NCBI RefSeq assembly: GCF_001420695.1
Contig: NZ_LJJB01000010.1
Span: 982,131 to 1,046,130, forward strand
Direction of reading: 5' to 3'
Length of the DNA stretch: 64,000 nt
From: Brevibacillus choshinensis
GTDB taxonomy: Bacteria; Bacillota; Bacilli; Brevibacillales; Brevibacillaceae
The notes under the pieces are model-generated. The model was not told the origin of the DNA. It ran no database searches and saw nothing but the letters and a program-made list of their open reading frames with translations. This document shows positions 7,268-19,100 of the stretch, one piece after another (the stretch's first letter is position 1; each line of letters opens with the position of its first letter). The translations under genes were made by a program, and so were the position numbers.

Positions 7268-8686
7268 TTATCGGTTTTTTAAGAAATGCTTTTGCAAATG
7301 GCTATGCTTGCGACCATAGAGAAAATAGACGACTGCTCCTACAATGAGCCAGCTGATAAACCCGAGCTTGGTTACCAAAGGCAAGCTGTATACCAAATAA
7401 CCGCAAAATACCACGGCAAGGATCGGAATCACAGGAACGAACGGAACACGGAACGACCGCCGCAAGTCTGGATTCGTATTGCGCAGGACGACGACGCCGA
7501 TGGAGACGAGAATAAACGCAAACAATGTGCCGATGTTCGTCAGCTCCGCCAGTTTGTTCAGTGGAAGCAAACCGCTGAAGACCGCGACCAGAATCCCGAC
7601 GATCAACGTGCTTTTGCGCGGGACTTGCGTTTCTTTGTGTACCTGAGAAAAAATATGTGGCAGCAAGCCATCTCGGCTCATCGCAAAAAACAGACGTGCC
7701 TGTGCATACATCATCACGAGTAATACCGTCGTAATCCCCACGATGGCTCCCAGTGAAATGAATCCCGCCACCCAATCCTGATGGACATACGTCAGCGCAA
7801 ACGCCACTGGATTTTTGACGTTCAGCATTTCATAAGGAACAATCCCGGTCAGTACCAAAGAAACCGCGATATAGAGAACTGTACAAATCAGGAGCGAAGC
7901 AATAATCCCGATCGGCATATCGCGTTGCGGATTGCGCACTTCTTCAGCAGCAGTCGAAACCGCATCAAAACCGATAAAAGCAAAGAACACAGTCGCTGCT
8001 CCCGTCGCTACCCCGGAAAAGCCAAAAGGCATGAATGGGCTCCAGTTCTCAGGCTTTACGTATCCAATTCCGACGATCAGGAACAAGAGAATGACGACCA
8101 GTTTGACAAACACCATGATCGTATTTATGCGTGCGGATTCACTTGTTCCTTTCATCAACAGCATGGTAATAACAAAAATGATGACGACTGCAGGTAAATC
8201 AATAATGGTTCCTTTCGAAGCGTCGAATGCGCTGGTGATGGCCACGGGTAACGTAATGCCAAACCCTTCTAACAGACCTTGAGCATATCCGGACCATCCG
8301 CTCGCTACCGCAGCTGCAGCGACGCCATACTCCAAAATCAGATCCCAGCCGATCATCCATGCGACCAGTTCACCAAACGCGGTATAGCTGTAGGTATAGG
8401 CGCTGCCAGACACAGGGACAGTCGAAGCAAACTCGGCATAGCATAGGGCCGCAAAGACACAAGCCAGTGCGGATAGCACAAACGAAAGGACCAGAGCAGG
8501 ACCTGCATGCACAGCCGCAGCCACACCAGTTAATACAAAAATGCCTGTACCGACAATCGCGCCAATCCCCAGCATCGTCAAATCAAAAGCACTCAAAGAC
8601 TTTTTCAGGGAGCCCGTCTTGCTCTCCGATTGCTCAAGCAGCTGTTCCACCGCTTTTTTCCGCAGCAATTGCTTACCTAATGACAT
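7268..8686 (-). CDS. APC-family amino acid permease (YfnA/CAT-like)
   Basis: The 472-residue product has about 12 transmembrane helices and the CAT-type start KKSLSAFDLTMLGIGAIVGTGIFVLTG, the conserved helix-breaking motif that contacts the substrate backbone. FIGFDAVSTAAEEVRNPQRDMP is the family-typical loop after helix 6. It should import or exchange amino acids or polyamines at the cytoplasmic membrane. The ATG at 8686 has GGAGG 8 bases upstream; a longer in-frame N-terminus is not membrane-protein-like. It is preceded by the addA terminator, so it is a separate unit. Confidence 0.92.
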   Translation of the reverse strand: MSLGKQLLRKKAVEQLLEQSESKTGSLKKSLSAFDLTMLGIGAIVGTGIFVLTGVAAAVHAGPALVLSFVLSALACVFAALCYAEFASTVPVSGSAYTYSYTAFGELVAWMIGWDLILEYGVAAAAVASGWSGYAQGLLEGFGITLPVAITSAFDASKGTIIDLPAVVIIFVITMLLMKGTSESARINTIMVFVKLVVILLFLIVGIGYVKPENWSPFMPFGFSGVATGAATVFFAFIGFDAVSTAAEEVRNPQRDMPIGIIASLLICTVLYIAVSLVLTGIVPYEMLNVKNPVAFALTYVHQDWVAGFISLGAIVGITTVLLVMMYAQARLFFAMSRDGLLPHIFSQVHKETQVPRKSTLIVGILVAVFSGLLPLNKLAELTNIGTLFAFILVSIGVVVLRNTNPDLRRSFRVPFVPVIPILAVVFCGYLVYSLPLVTKLGFISWLIVGAVVYFLYGRKHSHLQKHFLKNR

Positions 8687-8790
8687 GATGAGAACCTCCA
8701 ATAATGGCCATACTTTCTGTTGTTCATTTAAGAAGAAAAACAGTTGAAGTTTGAGCCGCAACAGGAGAATTTATGCATGATAGGAAAAAA

Positions 8791-8826
8791 CAACAAAAAA
8801 ACGCTGGCCCTGTAACAGACCAGCGT
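8791..8826 (-). terminator. Terminator of the sbcDC-addBA operon
   Basis: ACGCTGG and CCAGCGT pair with an additional TGT/ACA inner stem, and a run of seven T follows on the minus strand. It lies 25 bases after the addA stop. Confidence 0.85.
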
Positions 8827-8850
8827 ACGTTCTTCTTCCTGCATTATCTT

Positions 8851-11800
8851 TTACACCCGTACTGCAAAACCACCTGCGAGCAAATACAAATAACTATCAA
8901 TTTCCCGCTCCGTTTTCGTAATTTGCTGGATGGCTTGCACGTATAGCTTAATTTGCCCTTCATAACGCTTGGTGATTTCTTCGATGACAGCAGGCGAAGG
9001 CTCCTTTGCCATCCAGTCAGTCTTGAAGTCAATCAGGACCAAGCGTCCATCCTGCTCCTCCAACAGGCAGTCGATGACACCCTGAACAATGACCTGTTCA
9101 TTTGATTCCTCTTCAAGCTCAGGCTCTACTTCATGAGCCGGAATGGTCATCGTAAATGGCAATTCGCGATGCACCACTTTTGCCTGCTTCATTTTCGACC
9201 CCAGTGGATCAGCGAAGAATCGGACAATCTGTCCAACATCTACAGCTCCCAGCTGTTCCTCTGTCAAAAAGCGACGTGCGGCCAGATCTGCTAATTGCTC
9301 GCGAATGTCCGCTTCATCGAGAGGTCGATGCAAATCGAGATGCTGCATGAGCAGGTGGGTGATGGTTCCTTTTTCTGCTCCACTCAATCGGCTGGGCTTT
9401 TGCTCCGTCAAAAACTTGGGCTTTTCCGTGATCGAAGGCAGGACAATCGGCGCGCCGCTTTTCCCTGTTCGCGCTTGTCGCTTCAACTCACTGACACTCC
9501 ACTTGGCAGGGACGTGCGGCGCTACGGGATGGGGATCACTCCAGCCCAACGTACTCTCAATCTTCTCTCGTTGACCGGCATCCTCCGGTCGCTCGATGAT
9601 TTCCTCTCGCCTGCTCATACGTTCCCACACTGCCGCGGCATCTGCCGTAGCAGCAGCCTGTTCACGCAGCTCATCTGCCTGATAAAAGTGGAACGACCAC
9701 TCCGAATCGTCCGGAATGGATCTAACACTGACCGTCTCTCCTGTCCCGCGCTCCTGAGGATAAGCTCTGAGCAGTCCCGCAGCCGGATGACGTAACAGCG
9801 CTCTCCCGACCCAATCGAGGTAGCCCTTTGCCTGAATCAAATCCTCGTCACTCAGCCGCTCTTGGTCTCCTTGCCTGCCCCAATCTGTGACACTCTTTGC
9901 CAAGTCTTTGGCGGAGCCAACCATGATCAGCTTTTCGCGAGCACGAGTCAAAGCTACGTACAAGACCCGCATTTCTTCGGCGAGCATGTCCCGACGAAGC
10001 TGTTGACGAATGCCTAACGCAGCAAGGCTCGGGTAGCGCAATTGCAGTGTGGGTTCGAACGCCATGGGTCCAAATCCCAGATCCTTATGCAACAGGAATT
10101 GGCTCTTGAGATCCATCGTATTAAACTGTTTACCCATCCCTGCCACAAACACGACAGGAAACTCCAGCCCTTTACTTTTATGAATCGTCATGATGCGAAC
10201 GACATCTTCATTTTCCCCGATCGTCCGCGCCTCGCCCAAATCATTGCCCGCCTCCTGTAGCCGATCGACAAAGCGCAGAAAACGAAAGAGTCCGCGATAG
10301 GAGCCTGCTTCGTACTGACGGGCGCGATCGTATAACGCACGCAGATTGGCCTGGCGCTGCTGTCCGTTCTCCAGCGCAGCCACATAATCCAGATAGCCTG
10401 TCTCACGGTACAAGACTGACAGAAGCTCTGATAAAGCACCACGACGTGCATGTGTCCGCCAATCTCGCAGACGAGAGAAAAAGTAGCGGAGCCTTTTTTC
10501 CCAGCCCTCTTCTGCCTGTTGCTCTTCCGCATACTGCACGACTGCCTGATAAAACGGACCGGATGTGTAACGAATCCGAATCTGTGCCAAATTCTCCTCT
10601 CTCAGACCAACGATCGGCGAACGGAGGACCGCCGCCAGCGGAATGTCCTGAAGCGGATTGTCGATGACTCGCAAAAGGGAGAGCATCGTCTCTACTTCGG
10701 TTGCGGCAAAATAGCCTGCCGTTTGCTCCGCATACACAGGGATTCCTGCCTCGCGCAGTTCCTCCTGCATCGTTTCTCCCCAGCCAGACGTAGCACGCAG
10801 CAGGATCACGATGTCACGGTACGCCAACGGTCGAAGTCCTCCCGCCTTTTTATCAAAGACGAGCAATGGAGCTTCTCCCTCACCTGGTTCCATCCAGCGG
10901 CGGATTCGGCTTGCGATCAATCTCGCCTCGAGCTGAGCTACACTCACTTCTTCTGCATTCTCAACCGTACCATCCGGGATGCTGGCTGTCTCTGCCTCTT
11001 CAGTTCCTTCTGATACTGGCAATACTTCCCCATCTGCTTGGCTGCTTTTCCTATCGATCAGGTGAACCTCAGCCTGTAGCCGTCCTTCCTCCACCTCGGG
11101 ATAGGACGCCCGGTTGATCAGCTCAGCTGACGGGTCGTAATCGATTTCCCCTACTCCAGGTGACATGATTTGTCGGAACAAGTAGTTGACGGAGTCCACG
11201 ACTTCCCGTCTGCTGCGGAAGTTGGCTGCCAAGTCAATGCGAAGACCCGTTGGCTCGGTATCTCTAGCTGACTCGATGGATTCTCCGTCCTTTTGGTAGG
11301 TGAGATACTTCTCCAGAAACAGCTTTGGTTCCGCTAGACGGAAACGATAGATACTCTGCTTTACGTCTCCTACCATGAATCGATTCGCTGTACCATTGAT
11401 CACGGCATCGCGTGAAACCATCTGCAGCAGCGTTTCCTGGACCAGATTGATATCCTGATATTCATCGACGAGAACTTCTGCAAATTGCTCGCGGAGCTGC
11501 AAAGAAACCTGCGATGGCACGGTCGTACCGTCCTCTCTCTTTTCCGTCAGCACACGCAAAGCGAGATGCTCCAAGTCGCCAAAGTCGACAATGGATCGAG
11601 ACCGCTTCTCCTGCTGGAACGCTGCTGCAAAAGCCGTCACCAGACGGGAGAGTGTATTCATGTGCGGAGCGATCGCATGCAAGTCAGCCACGTACTGGTC
11701 GGCAGACATAGAAAAGTACTGCTCGTTTAGCTCCCCCAACGACTTTTTCACGCTGTTGCGCAAGTCTTGCACCTGTTCTTTGATTTCAGTATCCGTACCT

Positions 11801-12687
11801 TTGACTGGAGGCAATTTCGCGAACGAAACAAGATTCACTGCCTGCTGCGTCGCTTCCCAGCCCATGCGACACGCATAGCTGGCACGCTTGAGCGCATCCG
11901 CCTCTGCTTCGAGTAGTGGTAAATACGCTGCAGGACCTTCCGGTGAGGATGCGAGACTCACGGCACGGCGCATTTTGCCTTCCATCGCAGCCAGCTCCAG
12001 CTCCAGAGAGCGCAAGACGCTTTTGGCCCACTTCAGACCATCCAATCCATTTCTTCCTGCTGCTGCAAACATGTCAGCCGCATCCTGCAGCCAATGCGAA
12101 GGCTCCGGATGACTGCGAGAAAACTCATACAGCCGCAAGAGTAGAGTCGCTAGAATCTGGTCGTCTTGCCCATCCAGCATGACATCTGCGAGCGCATGGA
12201 AGTCGACGTCATCCTCGTACCAGCCTTCCAATTGTTCTTCGAGGACGTCCTGCCGCAGCAGCTCACCCTCCATCTGATCGGCAATACGAAAATCCGGATC
12301 GAGATCAATGAGATAGTAGTACTGCCGCAGAATCCCCAAACAAAAAGAGTGCAAGGTCGTAATCGTCGCACGCTGAAGCAGAGCCAACTGTCGACGCAAA
12401 TGTGCTGAATGCGGATCTTCTTTTAATGCCTTGCGCAAAGCATCGCCGATCCGATGGCGCATTTCTGCCGCAGCTGCATTCGTAAAGGTCACCACGAGGA
12501 GCTGGTCTACACCAATCGGCTCTGTCTCATCCATGATACGGCGGATGATCCGCTCTACCAGTACAGAGGTTTTACCGGAACCAGCCGCAGCGGCCACGAG
12601 CAAATTGTTCCCACGCTGAGTAATCGCCTGCCACTGTTCATCCGTCCACTGCTCAGGCTTGGCCTGTGTGAGTTGTTGTGTCGTCAT
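8851..12687 (-). CDS. addA: ATP-dependent helicase/nuclease subunit A
   Basis: The 1278-residue protein matches AddA in length and domain order. It has UvrD-type Walker A AAAGSGKTSVLVERI at about 32-46, helicase motif VDEYQDIN near 415, IMTIHKSKGLEFPVVF near 845, and LYVALTRAREKL near 920. A C-terminal RecB-type nuclease shows GVIDCLLEEQDGRLVLIDFKTDW near 1200. With AddB it resects double-strand breaks to Chi-like sites and loads RecA. It starts 35 bases inside the addB 3' end, with GGAGG upstream of the ATG, and is the last gene of the sbcD-sbcC-addB-addA operon. Confidence 0.98.
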   Translation of the reverse strand: MTTQQLTQAKPEQWTDEQWQAITQRGNNLLVAAAAGSGKTSVLVERIIRRIMDETEPIGVDQLLVVTFTNAAAAEMRHRIGDALRKALKEDPHSAHLRRQLALLQRATITTLHSFCLGILRQYYYLIDLDPDFRIADQMEGELLRQDVLEEQLEGWYEDDVDFHALADVMLDGQDDQILATLLLRLYEFSRSHPEPSHWLQDAADMFAAAGRNGLDGLKWAKSVLRSLELELAAMEGKMRRAVSLASSPEGPAAYLPLLEAEADALKRASYACRMGWEATQQAVNLVSFAKLPPVKGTDTEIKEQVQDLRNSVKKSLGELNEQYFSMSADQYVADLHAIAPHMNTLSRLVTAFAAAFQQEKRSRSIVDFGDLEHLALRVLTEKREDGTTVPSQVSLQLREQFAEVLVDEYQDINLVQETLLQMVSRDAVINGTANRFMVGDVKQSIYRFRLAEPKLFLEKYLTYQKDGESIESARDTEPTGLRIDLAANFRSRREVVDSVNYLFRQIMSPGVGEIDYDPSAELINRASYPEVEEGRLQAEVHLIDRKSSQADGEVLPVSEGTEEAETASIPDGTVENAEEVSVAQLEARLIASRIRRWMEPGEGEAPLLVFDKKAGGLRPLAYRDIVILLRATSGWGETMQEELREAGIPVYAEQTAGYFAATEVETMLSLLRVIDNPLQDIPLAAVLRSPIVGLREENLAQIRIRYTSGPFYQAVVQYAEEQQAEEGWEKRLRYFFSRLRDWRTHARRGALSELLSVLYRETGYLDYVAALENGQQRQANLRALYDRARQYEAGSYRGLFRFLRFVDRLQEAGNDLGEARTIGENEDVVRIMTIHKSKGLEFPVVFVAGMGKQFNTMDLKSQFLLHKDLGFGPMAFEPTLQLRYPSLAALGIRQQLRRDMLAEEMRVLYVALTRAREKLIMVGSAKDLAKSVTDWGRQGDQERLSDEDLIQAKGYLDWVGRALLRHPAAGLLRAYPQERGTGETVSVRSIPDDSEWSFHFYQADELREQAAATADAAAVWERMSRREEIIERPEDAGQREKIESTLGWSDPHPVAPHVPAKWSVSELKRQARTGKSGAPIVLPSITEKPKFLTEQKPSRLSGAEKGTITHLLMQHLDLHRPLDEADIREQLADLAARRFLTEEQLGAVDVGQIVRFFADPLGSKMKQAKVVHRELPFTMTIPAHEVEPELEEESNEQVIVQGVIDCLLEEQDGRLVLIDFKTDWMAKEPSPAVIEEITKRYEGQIKLYVQAIQQITKTEREIDSYLYLLAGGFAVRV

Positions 12688-15600
12688 GCGGTGCCCCCTC
12701 CTCTCCTGTCAGCTGTTGCTGTTCGAGCATGCTCCAGATTTGCTTGTTGTTCCATTTCGTCAATTGGCGATGCTGATTGCCGCCCGTCTCTCCGTCAAAC
12801 TGGCATACAGGCTTGTATGAGCAGTAATCGCATGCTGTCATCGTGCCGTTTGAATACGGATCGATGTGAATGTCACCATTGGTCATGCGCGTGCTGATTT
12901 CCTTTACCGTATCGCGCACATACGTCGTCAGCGACTGGAATTGTTCTGCGGTCGCGACAGACGATCGGGAAGAAAGCGTCCCGTCCTTTTTGATTTCAAA
13001 TGGCAACAGCTCGGATGCACCTTGTTCGACCTGCGCATCCATCATTCGCGCCAGCTCCGGATCAGCCAGCATCAAGCCTTTCATCCGCAAGCGCTTGGCA
13101 CGTTCCTTTGCTGCCTCATCCGATGACAAGAGCCGCTTTGCCGTAACGAACGGGTCTGCCACCTGATAATAGAAGACTCCGCCCATCTGGGCCTGTTTTC
13201 CCAGCCATTCTTCGGCATTGGCTACCACGACATCGAGATAGACCAACAGCTGCAGGTTGAGGCCGTTCCACACATCCGAGAGCTGCAGCTGCTTGGGACT
13301 GGATTTGTAATCGATCACACGCAGATACGGCACGTCTCCATCCAGCGATTGGTCCACCCTGTCGATCCGTCCAATCAGCTGCAGATCCACGCCATTTTCC
13401 AGCTTGAGGGCGAGGCCCGGCAGATCACCATTCGGTCCAAAGGAAACCTCTAGACCAACCGGTGCAAAGCGGCTTCGCTTGGCGTGCTCTCCGAGGACGT
13501 AGATAGCTCTGCCCACTGCCCGCTTCAATTTTCCAGACAGGTAACGATAACGCGCAGTCCGCGTCAAAATGCTGCTTCTCGTGGCAGGAACAAGTTCTTC
13601 GACAACATCGCTTGCCAGCTGCATACTGTTTACCTCTGTCAGCCTGCCCCACTCCAGATGTTCCTCGTTCATCTTTTCCACTGCCCGTTTCATAGATGCG
13701 TGGAAGAGCTCACCTACATCAAATCGTTCGAGCTTATACAGCGTACGCTCGGACAGCCTGAGCCCATGTGAAGAAAAATGCGAGAATGGACAGGACTGAA
13801 AGCGCTCGAGACGAGAGACACTCATCTTCAGCTGCTTGCCATAAAGTCCGAGACTCGTCTCATAGCGTAGCTCTGACGGCAGGTTTACGTAACGCAATCC
13901 GGACAACAGCCATTTCTCACGTGAAGCGTCGGTGGAGGCACGAAAAAACCAGTCATAGACCTCCCACCAGAAAACCGGCAATTCTCCCGTCTTTTTCATC
14001 GCGCGCAGCAAGGTCAAGAGATGACTAAAAACACGTCGGGGACTCCCTAGCAAAAAAGCGTCCGCCTCTGGGTCACCCGTCGGCTCATTGTGAAAAAACT
14101 GATGTGGGATGGCAGGCAGGACTTCTTTCACCCGAGAAAAAACAGAGGAAGGAAGCAAAGCTGACCCTTCGTGATCCGCTAAAGCACAGCTCAGCATCAG
14201 TCGCTCAGATGGCCTCGTCATCGCTTGGTATAGTAAGTACGGCTCTGCCATCAGACGTTGCTTGGCACTTGGAGCCAGCTCTACCCCCAGCTCCGCGAGT
14301 CGTTCCCGCTCTGCCTCGTCAAGTATGCCTTCTTCCTTGGGGCGCAACGGAATGACGCCTTCGTTTACACCAATCACGAACAGAGCCTTGACGTCCGGCT
14401 GACGTGAACGCTCCATCGAGCCTACCAGTACCTGATCTAGGGCTGGAGGGACCAACCCGAGCTCGATCGTCTCCAGACCGGTATCCAGGACGCGAGCGTA
14501 CGTTGCGAGATCCATAGATTCCCCGCCCATGACCTCTACTACCTGATCCATCAGTTCAATAAGCCCTGTCCATAGCTGACCATGAACCTGCGCCGAATCT
14601 AGATCGCTTGATTCCTCTGCTTTTCGCTGCCAGCGCTCCAGCTTGTTCGGTACATCCAGTGAAATCAGCAGGTTGTACAAGGCAGTCGTCATTTCCCTGA
14701 CGTTCTTTCCTGCCGCCTGCTTCATTTCTTTTTCAAAGGCGAGCAATGGAGCACCATACTTGCGGCGCAAGGCATCTGCTGCCGCATCCTCCTCCGCTCC
14801 ATATGATCCACGGAAGTGCCATGCTGATTCATCCGCCCACTGCGATCCATAGACGCCATGAGCCAGCACGTAGTTTTCCAGATGATCGACTTCTCTGCGT
14901 GTCGCAGCATCATCCAAAATATCTACAGCGAACAAGTCTGTCTTTAGACAGCGAAACACGGCATCGTACCGCCATTTTGTCACGATGACCTCAAGCGCAG
15001 ACCTGACAAGCTCCACCAACGGGTGATGCAGCACGGTACGCTTTTGGTCGAGGAAGTGCGGGATGCCGTAGTCCGTAAAGACAGAGCTGATTTCATCCGC
15101 GTACGTCCCAATTTCCCTGAGCAGAATCGCCATTTCCTTCCAGCGGTATCCTTCTTCCCGCGCAAGCTTCAAAATATGGAGGGCCACTGCCTCCACTTCA
15201 GCCCGTCTGTTAGCGGCCGACAGCAGAGATACCTCATTCGACCGGTTCGGTTCGGGAGCTGCACCCGGATCACCCCATTGAAAATAGGCGTGCTCCATCT
15301 GCTGTAACCAAGGACTTGTAGAAAAACGGATGGATTCGTTTAGCAACAGCGGTATCTCGATGCCTACTCCTGACTCCCGTGCCATCAACTCCAGGGCCTG
15401 GTAGGTACGCAAGGTAGGATGGAACAATCCGAGCTCGTCTACAGAAGCATTCCGCTCGGCCGGGTCCAGTGTAAGGGCAATCGTCACTTTACGGGCATGG
15501 ATCATCAGCTGCTCGATCAGACGCAGCTCCTGATTGGTGAAGCCTGTAAACCCATCGATAAAAATCTCCGCTCGCTTGATATACGCAGAGTCGGGAACCA

Positions 15601-16153
15601 TGACCGCCACGCGATTCAATATGTCATCAGCATCACAGTACCCTTCGGACAAATACTCCTCGTAGGCCGTCATGATCAGTCGCAGATCATTGATCTTTTG
15701 ATTCAGATTCGCACTGCCCCACTCCAGATTCTCCGAGTGAGCCAGCGTGACTCCATAGGATTTGAATTCGCTGATCAGACGTCCGAGCTGAGAAGCAAAG
15801 CCAGGCTGCATCGCCGAACGCACGAACATTTGCAGCTCTTCCTTATGCCGCTCCAGCAGCATGCGCAATACCATATGCTTGCCCAGATCATCTACGGGAA
15901 CTAGCGTCAAATCTCCTAGCTCCTGCAGCAAACGATGTCCCAACCTGCCGAAGCTGAGCACCTGTGTGCCCATCACCCCGTTCAGGCCCGGTAAAGTAGC
16001 CAAGGCATATTCCTCTTGAAAGCTGGCTTGCTCAGGAACGAGCAGGATCATCGGCGTCCCCAGCGGATCGACCTTTAGGCGCTCGTGAATCTGCTGGTGT
16101 ATCGCTGTCGTTTTCCCGGTCCCTGCACGCCCCAGCACAAATTGAACTGCCAT
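12653..16153 (-). CDS. addB: ATP-dependent helicase/nuclease subunit B
   Basis: The 1166-residue subunit begins with Walker A GRAGTGKTTAI at residues 8-18, the only obvious helicase ATP site in AddB proteins. The nuclease domain shows GRIDRVDQ and LRVIDYKSS near 940-970. The iron-sulfur cysteines are FQSCPFSHF near 790 and CDYCSYKPVC near 1115, as expected for the AddB 4Fe-4S staple. It starts 15 bases after the sbcC stop with AGGGGAG upstream and overlaps addA by 35 bases, so the subunits are coupled. Confidence 0.98.
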   Translation of the reverse strand: MAVQFVLGRAGTGKTTAIHQQIHERLKVDPLGTPMILLVPEQASFQEEYALATLPGLNGVMGTQVLSFGRLGHRLLQELGDLTLVPVDDLGKHMVLRMLLERHKEELQMFVRSAMQPGFASQLGRLISEFKSYGVTLAHSENLEWGSANLNQKINDLRLIMTAYEEYLSEGYCDADDILNRVAVMVPDSAYIKRAEIFIDGFTGFTNQELRLIEQLMIHARKVTIALTLDPAERNASVDELGLFHPTLRTYQALELMARESGVGIEIPLLLNESIRFSTSPWLQQMEHAYFQWGDPGAAPEPNRSNEVSLLSAANRRAEVEAVALHILKLAREEGYRWKEMAILLREIGTYADEISSVFTDYGIPHFLDQKRTVLHHPLVELVRSALEVIVTKWRYDAVFRCLKTDLFAVDILDDAATRREVDHLENYVLAHGVYGSQWADESAWHFRGSYGAEEDAAADALRRKYGAPLLAFEKEMKQAAGKNVREMTTALYNLLISLDVPNKLERWQRKAEESSDLDSAQVHGQLWTGLIELMDQVVEVMGGESMDLATYARVLDTGLETIELGLVPPALDQVLVGSMERSRQPDVKALFVIGVNEGVIPLRPKEEGILDEAERERLAELGVELAPSAKQRLMAEPYLLYQAMTRPSERLMLSCALADHEGSALLPSSVFSRVKEVLPAIPHQFFHNEPTGDPEADAFLLGSPRRVFSHLLTLLRAMKKTGELPVFWWEVYDWFFRASTDASREKWLLSGLRYVNLPSELRYETSLGLYGKQLKMSVSRLERFQSCPFSHFSSHGLRLSERTLYKLERFDVGELFHASMKRAVEKMNEEHLEWGRLTEVNSMQLASDVVEELVPATRSSILTRTARYRYLSGKLKRAVGRAIYVLGEHAKRSRFAPVGLEVSFGPNGDLPGLALKLENGVDLQLIGRIDRVDQSLDGDVPYLRVIDYKSSPKQLQLSDVWNGLNLQLLVYLDVVVANAEEWLGKQAQMGGVFYYQVADPFVTAKRLLSSDEAAKERAKRLRMKGLMLADPELARMMDAQVEQGASELLPFEIKKDGTLSSRSSVATAEQFQSLTTYVRDTVKEISTRMTNGDIHIDPYSNGTMTACDYCSYKPVCQFDGETGGNQHRQLTKWNNKQIWSMLEQQQLTGEEGAPHDDTTTHTGQA

Positions 16154-16168
16154 GTTTTTCTCCCCTCG

Positions 16169-19100
16169 CTATTCCATTTCCAAATGAATCTTACTTCCTG
16201 CTCCCATCGGTTCTGCTGGTGTGACGACCAGCCTACGTGGCATCCGGACACGAATTTCCGGGACATGACTGATGACCCCGATCGTAAAGTCGTCCATGCG
16301 TAGACGCTCCAATGCGTCCATAACCACTTCCAATAGCTCAGGGTCAAGCGTCCCAAAGCCTTCGTCAAGGAAAAAGAACTCCAGCCGGCCGCCACGCATT
16401 TGAATCTCCATCGACAGCGCCAATGCCAGCGACAATGAGGTCAGGAACGTTTCGCCGCCGGACAAGGTACTCACAGGGCGACGCATTCCCCCCGCTGCCT
16501 CATCACGCAGGACAAATTCGCCTTCGTCTCCGATTTCCAGTGCGTAACGGTTGGCGGTCATCCGCTTTAGGTGATACGAAGCATCCCTCGCGATAGAAGC
16601 CAATTTTTCCTCAGCGATGAACTGGACGAATGCCTTTGCTTCGAACAGCTTTTTCAGTTCCTCCAGACGACTCTGCTCATCCTGTTGTTCTCCCAGTTGG
16701 TTTTGCAGCTCCAGCCATTTTTCGTGGTTGCTCTCCATCCGGTCTACCTGCTCTTTGGCCACGGCGACCTGCTTTTGTACCTCCTGGAAGGTCTGCTCCC
16801 ACGCCTCCCATTCCTGTCGGGCGAACAAAAACTCTTCAGGGGATACCAAGCGTCCCGCCAACGATTGCACCAGACGACCTTCGTCGTATCGATGCTGGTC
16901 CCGCGCTCTCTCAAAGGATTCAACCAGCTGGACTGCCTCTTGCAGCTGATCACGCTCTGCGTATTGCTGGCGGACCTGCTCGACCGTCTCCATGCCACTT
17001 TCCACCAAGGCATGCTGCAGGGATTCGTGTGCCTCTGCACGTTGGCGAGTCAGAACAGCGTATGCCTCCGTATGCTTGACCAGATTGTTCTGCACCGATT
17101 CTCGCACGGCTGCGGATTCTTTTCGCTTTTCTTCTGCAGTAGCTATGGCCTGACGCAAACGTGTGAGTGTTTCTTCGACCTGCTGCAATCGCTGCTTGGC
17201 AGGCTGTCCACCTGTCCGCTCCAGCCACTGCACATGCTTTTGCTCCCACATCCGCTTGCGGTCATCAAGTTTTTCGCTCACAGAGGTTTCTCGCGACTTC
17301 CATTCACTGCGACGAGCTCGGGCGCTATCGCATTGTGCCAGCAGCGTCCCACGAAGCTGTTCTTTTTCCGCGCGAATGTTTTGCAATCCAGCCATTTGGC
17401 GATCTCTTCTGCCAATTTCCTCGTAGTGCTGCTCGATTTCATCGATGAGCAAGTCTTTGCGCTTGGAATCCAGCTCGTCTGCTACACGCTGGACCTTTTC
17501 ATCTGCCGCCTGCAAACGAATTTTCCCCTCTGCAATCGACTTGTCCAGTTGCTCGAGGATCAGGGTGCTACGCTCCAACAGCCGCTTCTGCCCCGCTTCT
17601 TCCTCACGTAGCACTTCGATCTGCTGCGTCAGCTTTTCCCGTGCTTCCTTCAAGCGTTCTCTCTCTGCCTGCTTGGCGGCGAGCTCTTTTTCCTCGCGCT
17701 GGTAGACGCCCAAGAGCTCTTCAAACGATTCGACCACCCACATTTCCCCGTAACTGCGGCATTCTTTCTTGAGTGCGTCCACACGTGTGAGCAGAGATTC
17801 CCGTTCGTTTTTCAGGGTAGTCAGCCGCTCCTCGAAAGCTGCCTGCTCGGCTTTTGCGGTGAGCACTGCCTCCTTTGCCAAGCGAGCCAGGCGTTCTGCT
17901 TCGCGTAATGCTTCTTCTGCTGCTTTGCTGCGAGCACGCAGCTCATCTCCCTCGGAGCGAACCTCCTCTGCTCCGATGTGTTGCACGTCCCCGCTCTTGT
18001 GATGCGTCGAGCCGCAAACCGGGCACTCACCACCGTCCTCCAGCCGTTCACGCAAATACCGCGCCATATTATCCTGCTGCCAGCGTTCCAACGACTCACG
18101 CAGCTCATGAGAGAGAGCCTGATGTTTGGCTACCTGCTCCTCCTTCGCTTCACACTCGGCTTGCAATGCGCTCCAGCGAGACTTAGCCTGCTCTTGCTCG
18201 CCTGTGATCCGCTCCCACTTTTCCTGCCAATCCGCTTGTTGCTGCAAAAGCTCACGCCACTGGCGACCTACTTGCTTCATATCGTTCAGAACAGCCCTTG
18301 CTTGCTCCCATTCGCTATCAGTGAGAATCGGCTGTGAATCGGGTGCTGCCAATTGTTCTTTGGCTTGCTCCAACCGCTTCGCACTCGCCTCCCATGTCAG
18401 ACGATGCTGCTCGGCCTTTTTTGTAGCCTCCTGCAGCTGTTGCTCTGCGGCAGTGACTTCATCTTGCTGCTCCAGAAGCTTTGCACGCTCACGCTCCCAC
18501 TGCTGCTTGGCTTCTCTGGCTGCAGACACCTGATCGCGCCATTCCGGTGTGACGACAGCCTGTTTCATCTGCTCGTCAATCCGCTTCCACTCCTGCTCCC
18601 AGACTTGCAGAGCTTCCTCATCCCGAGCCAGCTGCTCTTCCGTTTGCTTGAGTGCTACCGCAATCTCATTACGCTCCCGCTCCAAGCCCGTCCACTCTTC
18701 GCGGATCGCTGCCAGCTCTACTTCCCATTCCTCTGCCTGGGCCAACCTGCCTTTTTGCAGGGTCAGATCAGGTTCTTGAGACAGCAAGACAGACTGGGCA
18801 TTCTGGTATTCGAGCTCGGCCGCTTCCATCATGATACGAGCGCTCTCCTGCTCCTCGCGACTACGCTCGACAGCTTGTCCGGTATTGAGCCACTCCTGAT
18901 CCAGACGCTCCCATTGCTGTACGAGTGGGAATAGTCGGATACTGGATTCCCAGCCTCGGATTCGCATTTTCCACGACTCGATCTCAGGCTGACGCGCTTC
19001 GAAATCCTGTAACTGCTCTCGTACACGCACGAGCTCCTGCTGCCACTGATACAGCTGCTCCATTGCCTTAAGCTTACCCGCCAGTTCCTGCTTTTGCTGC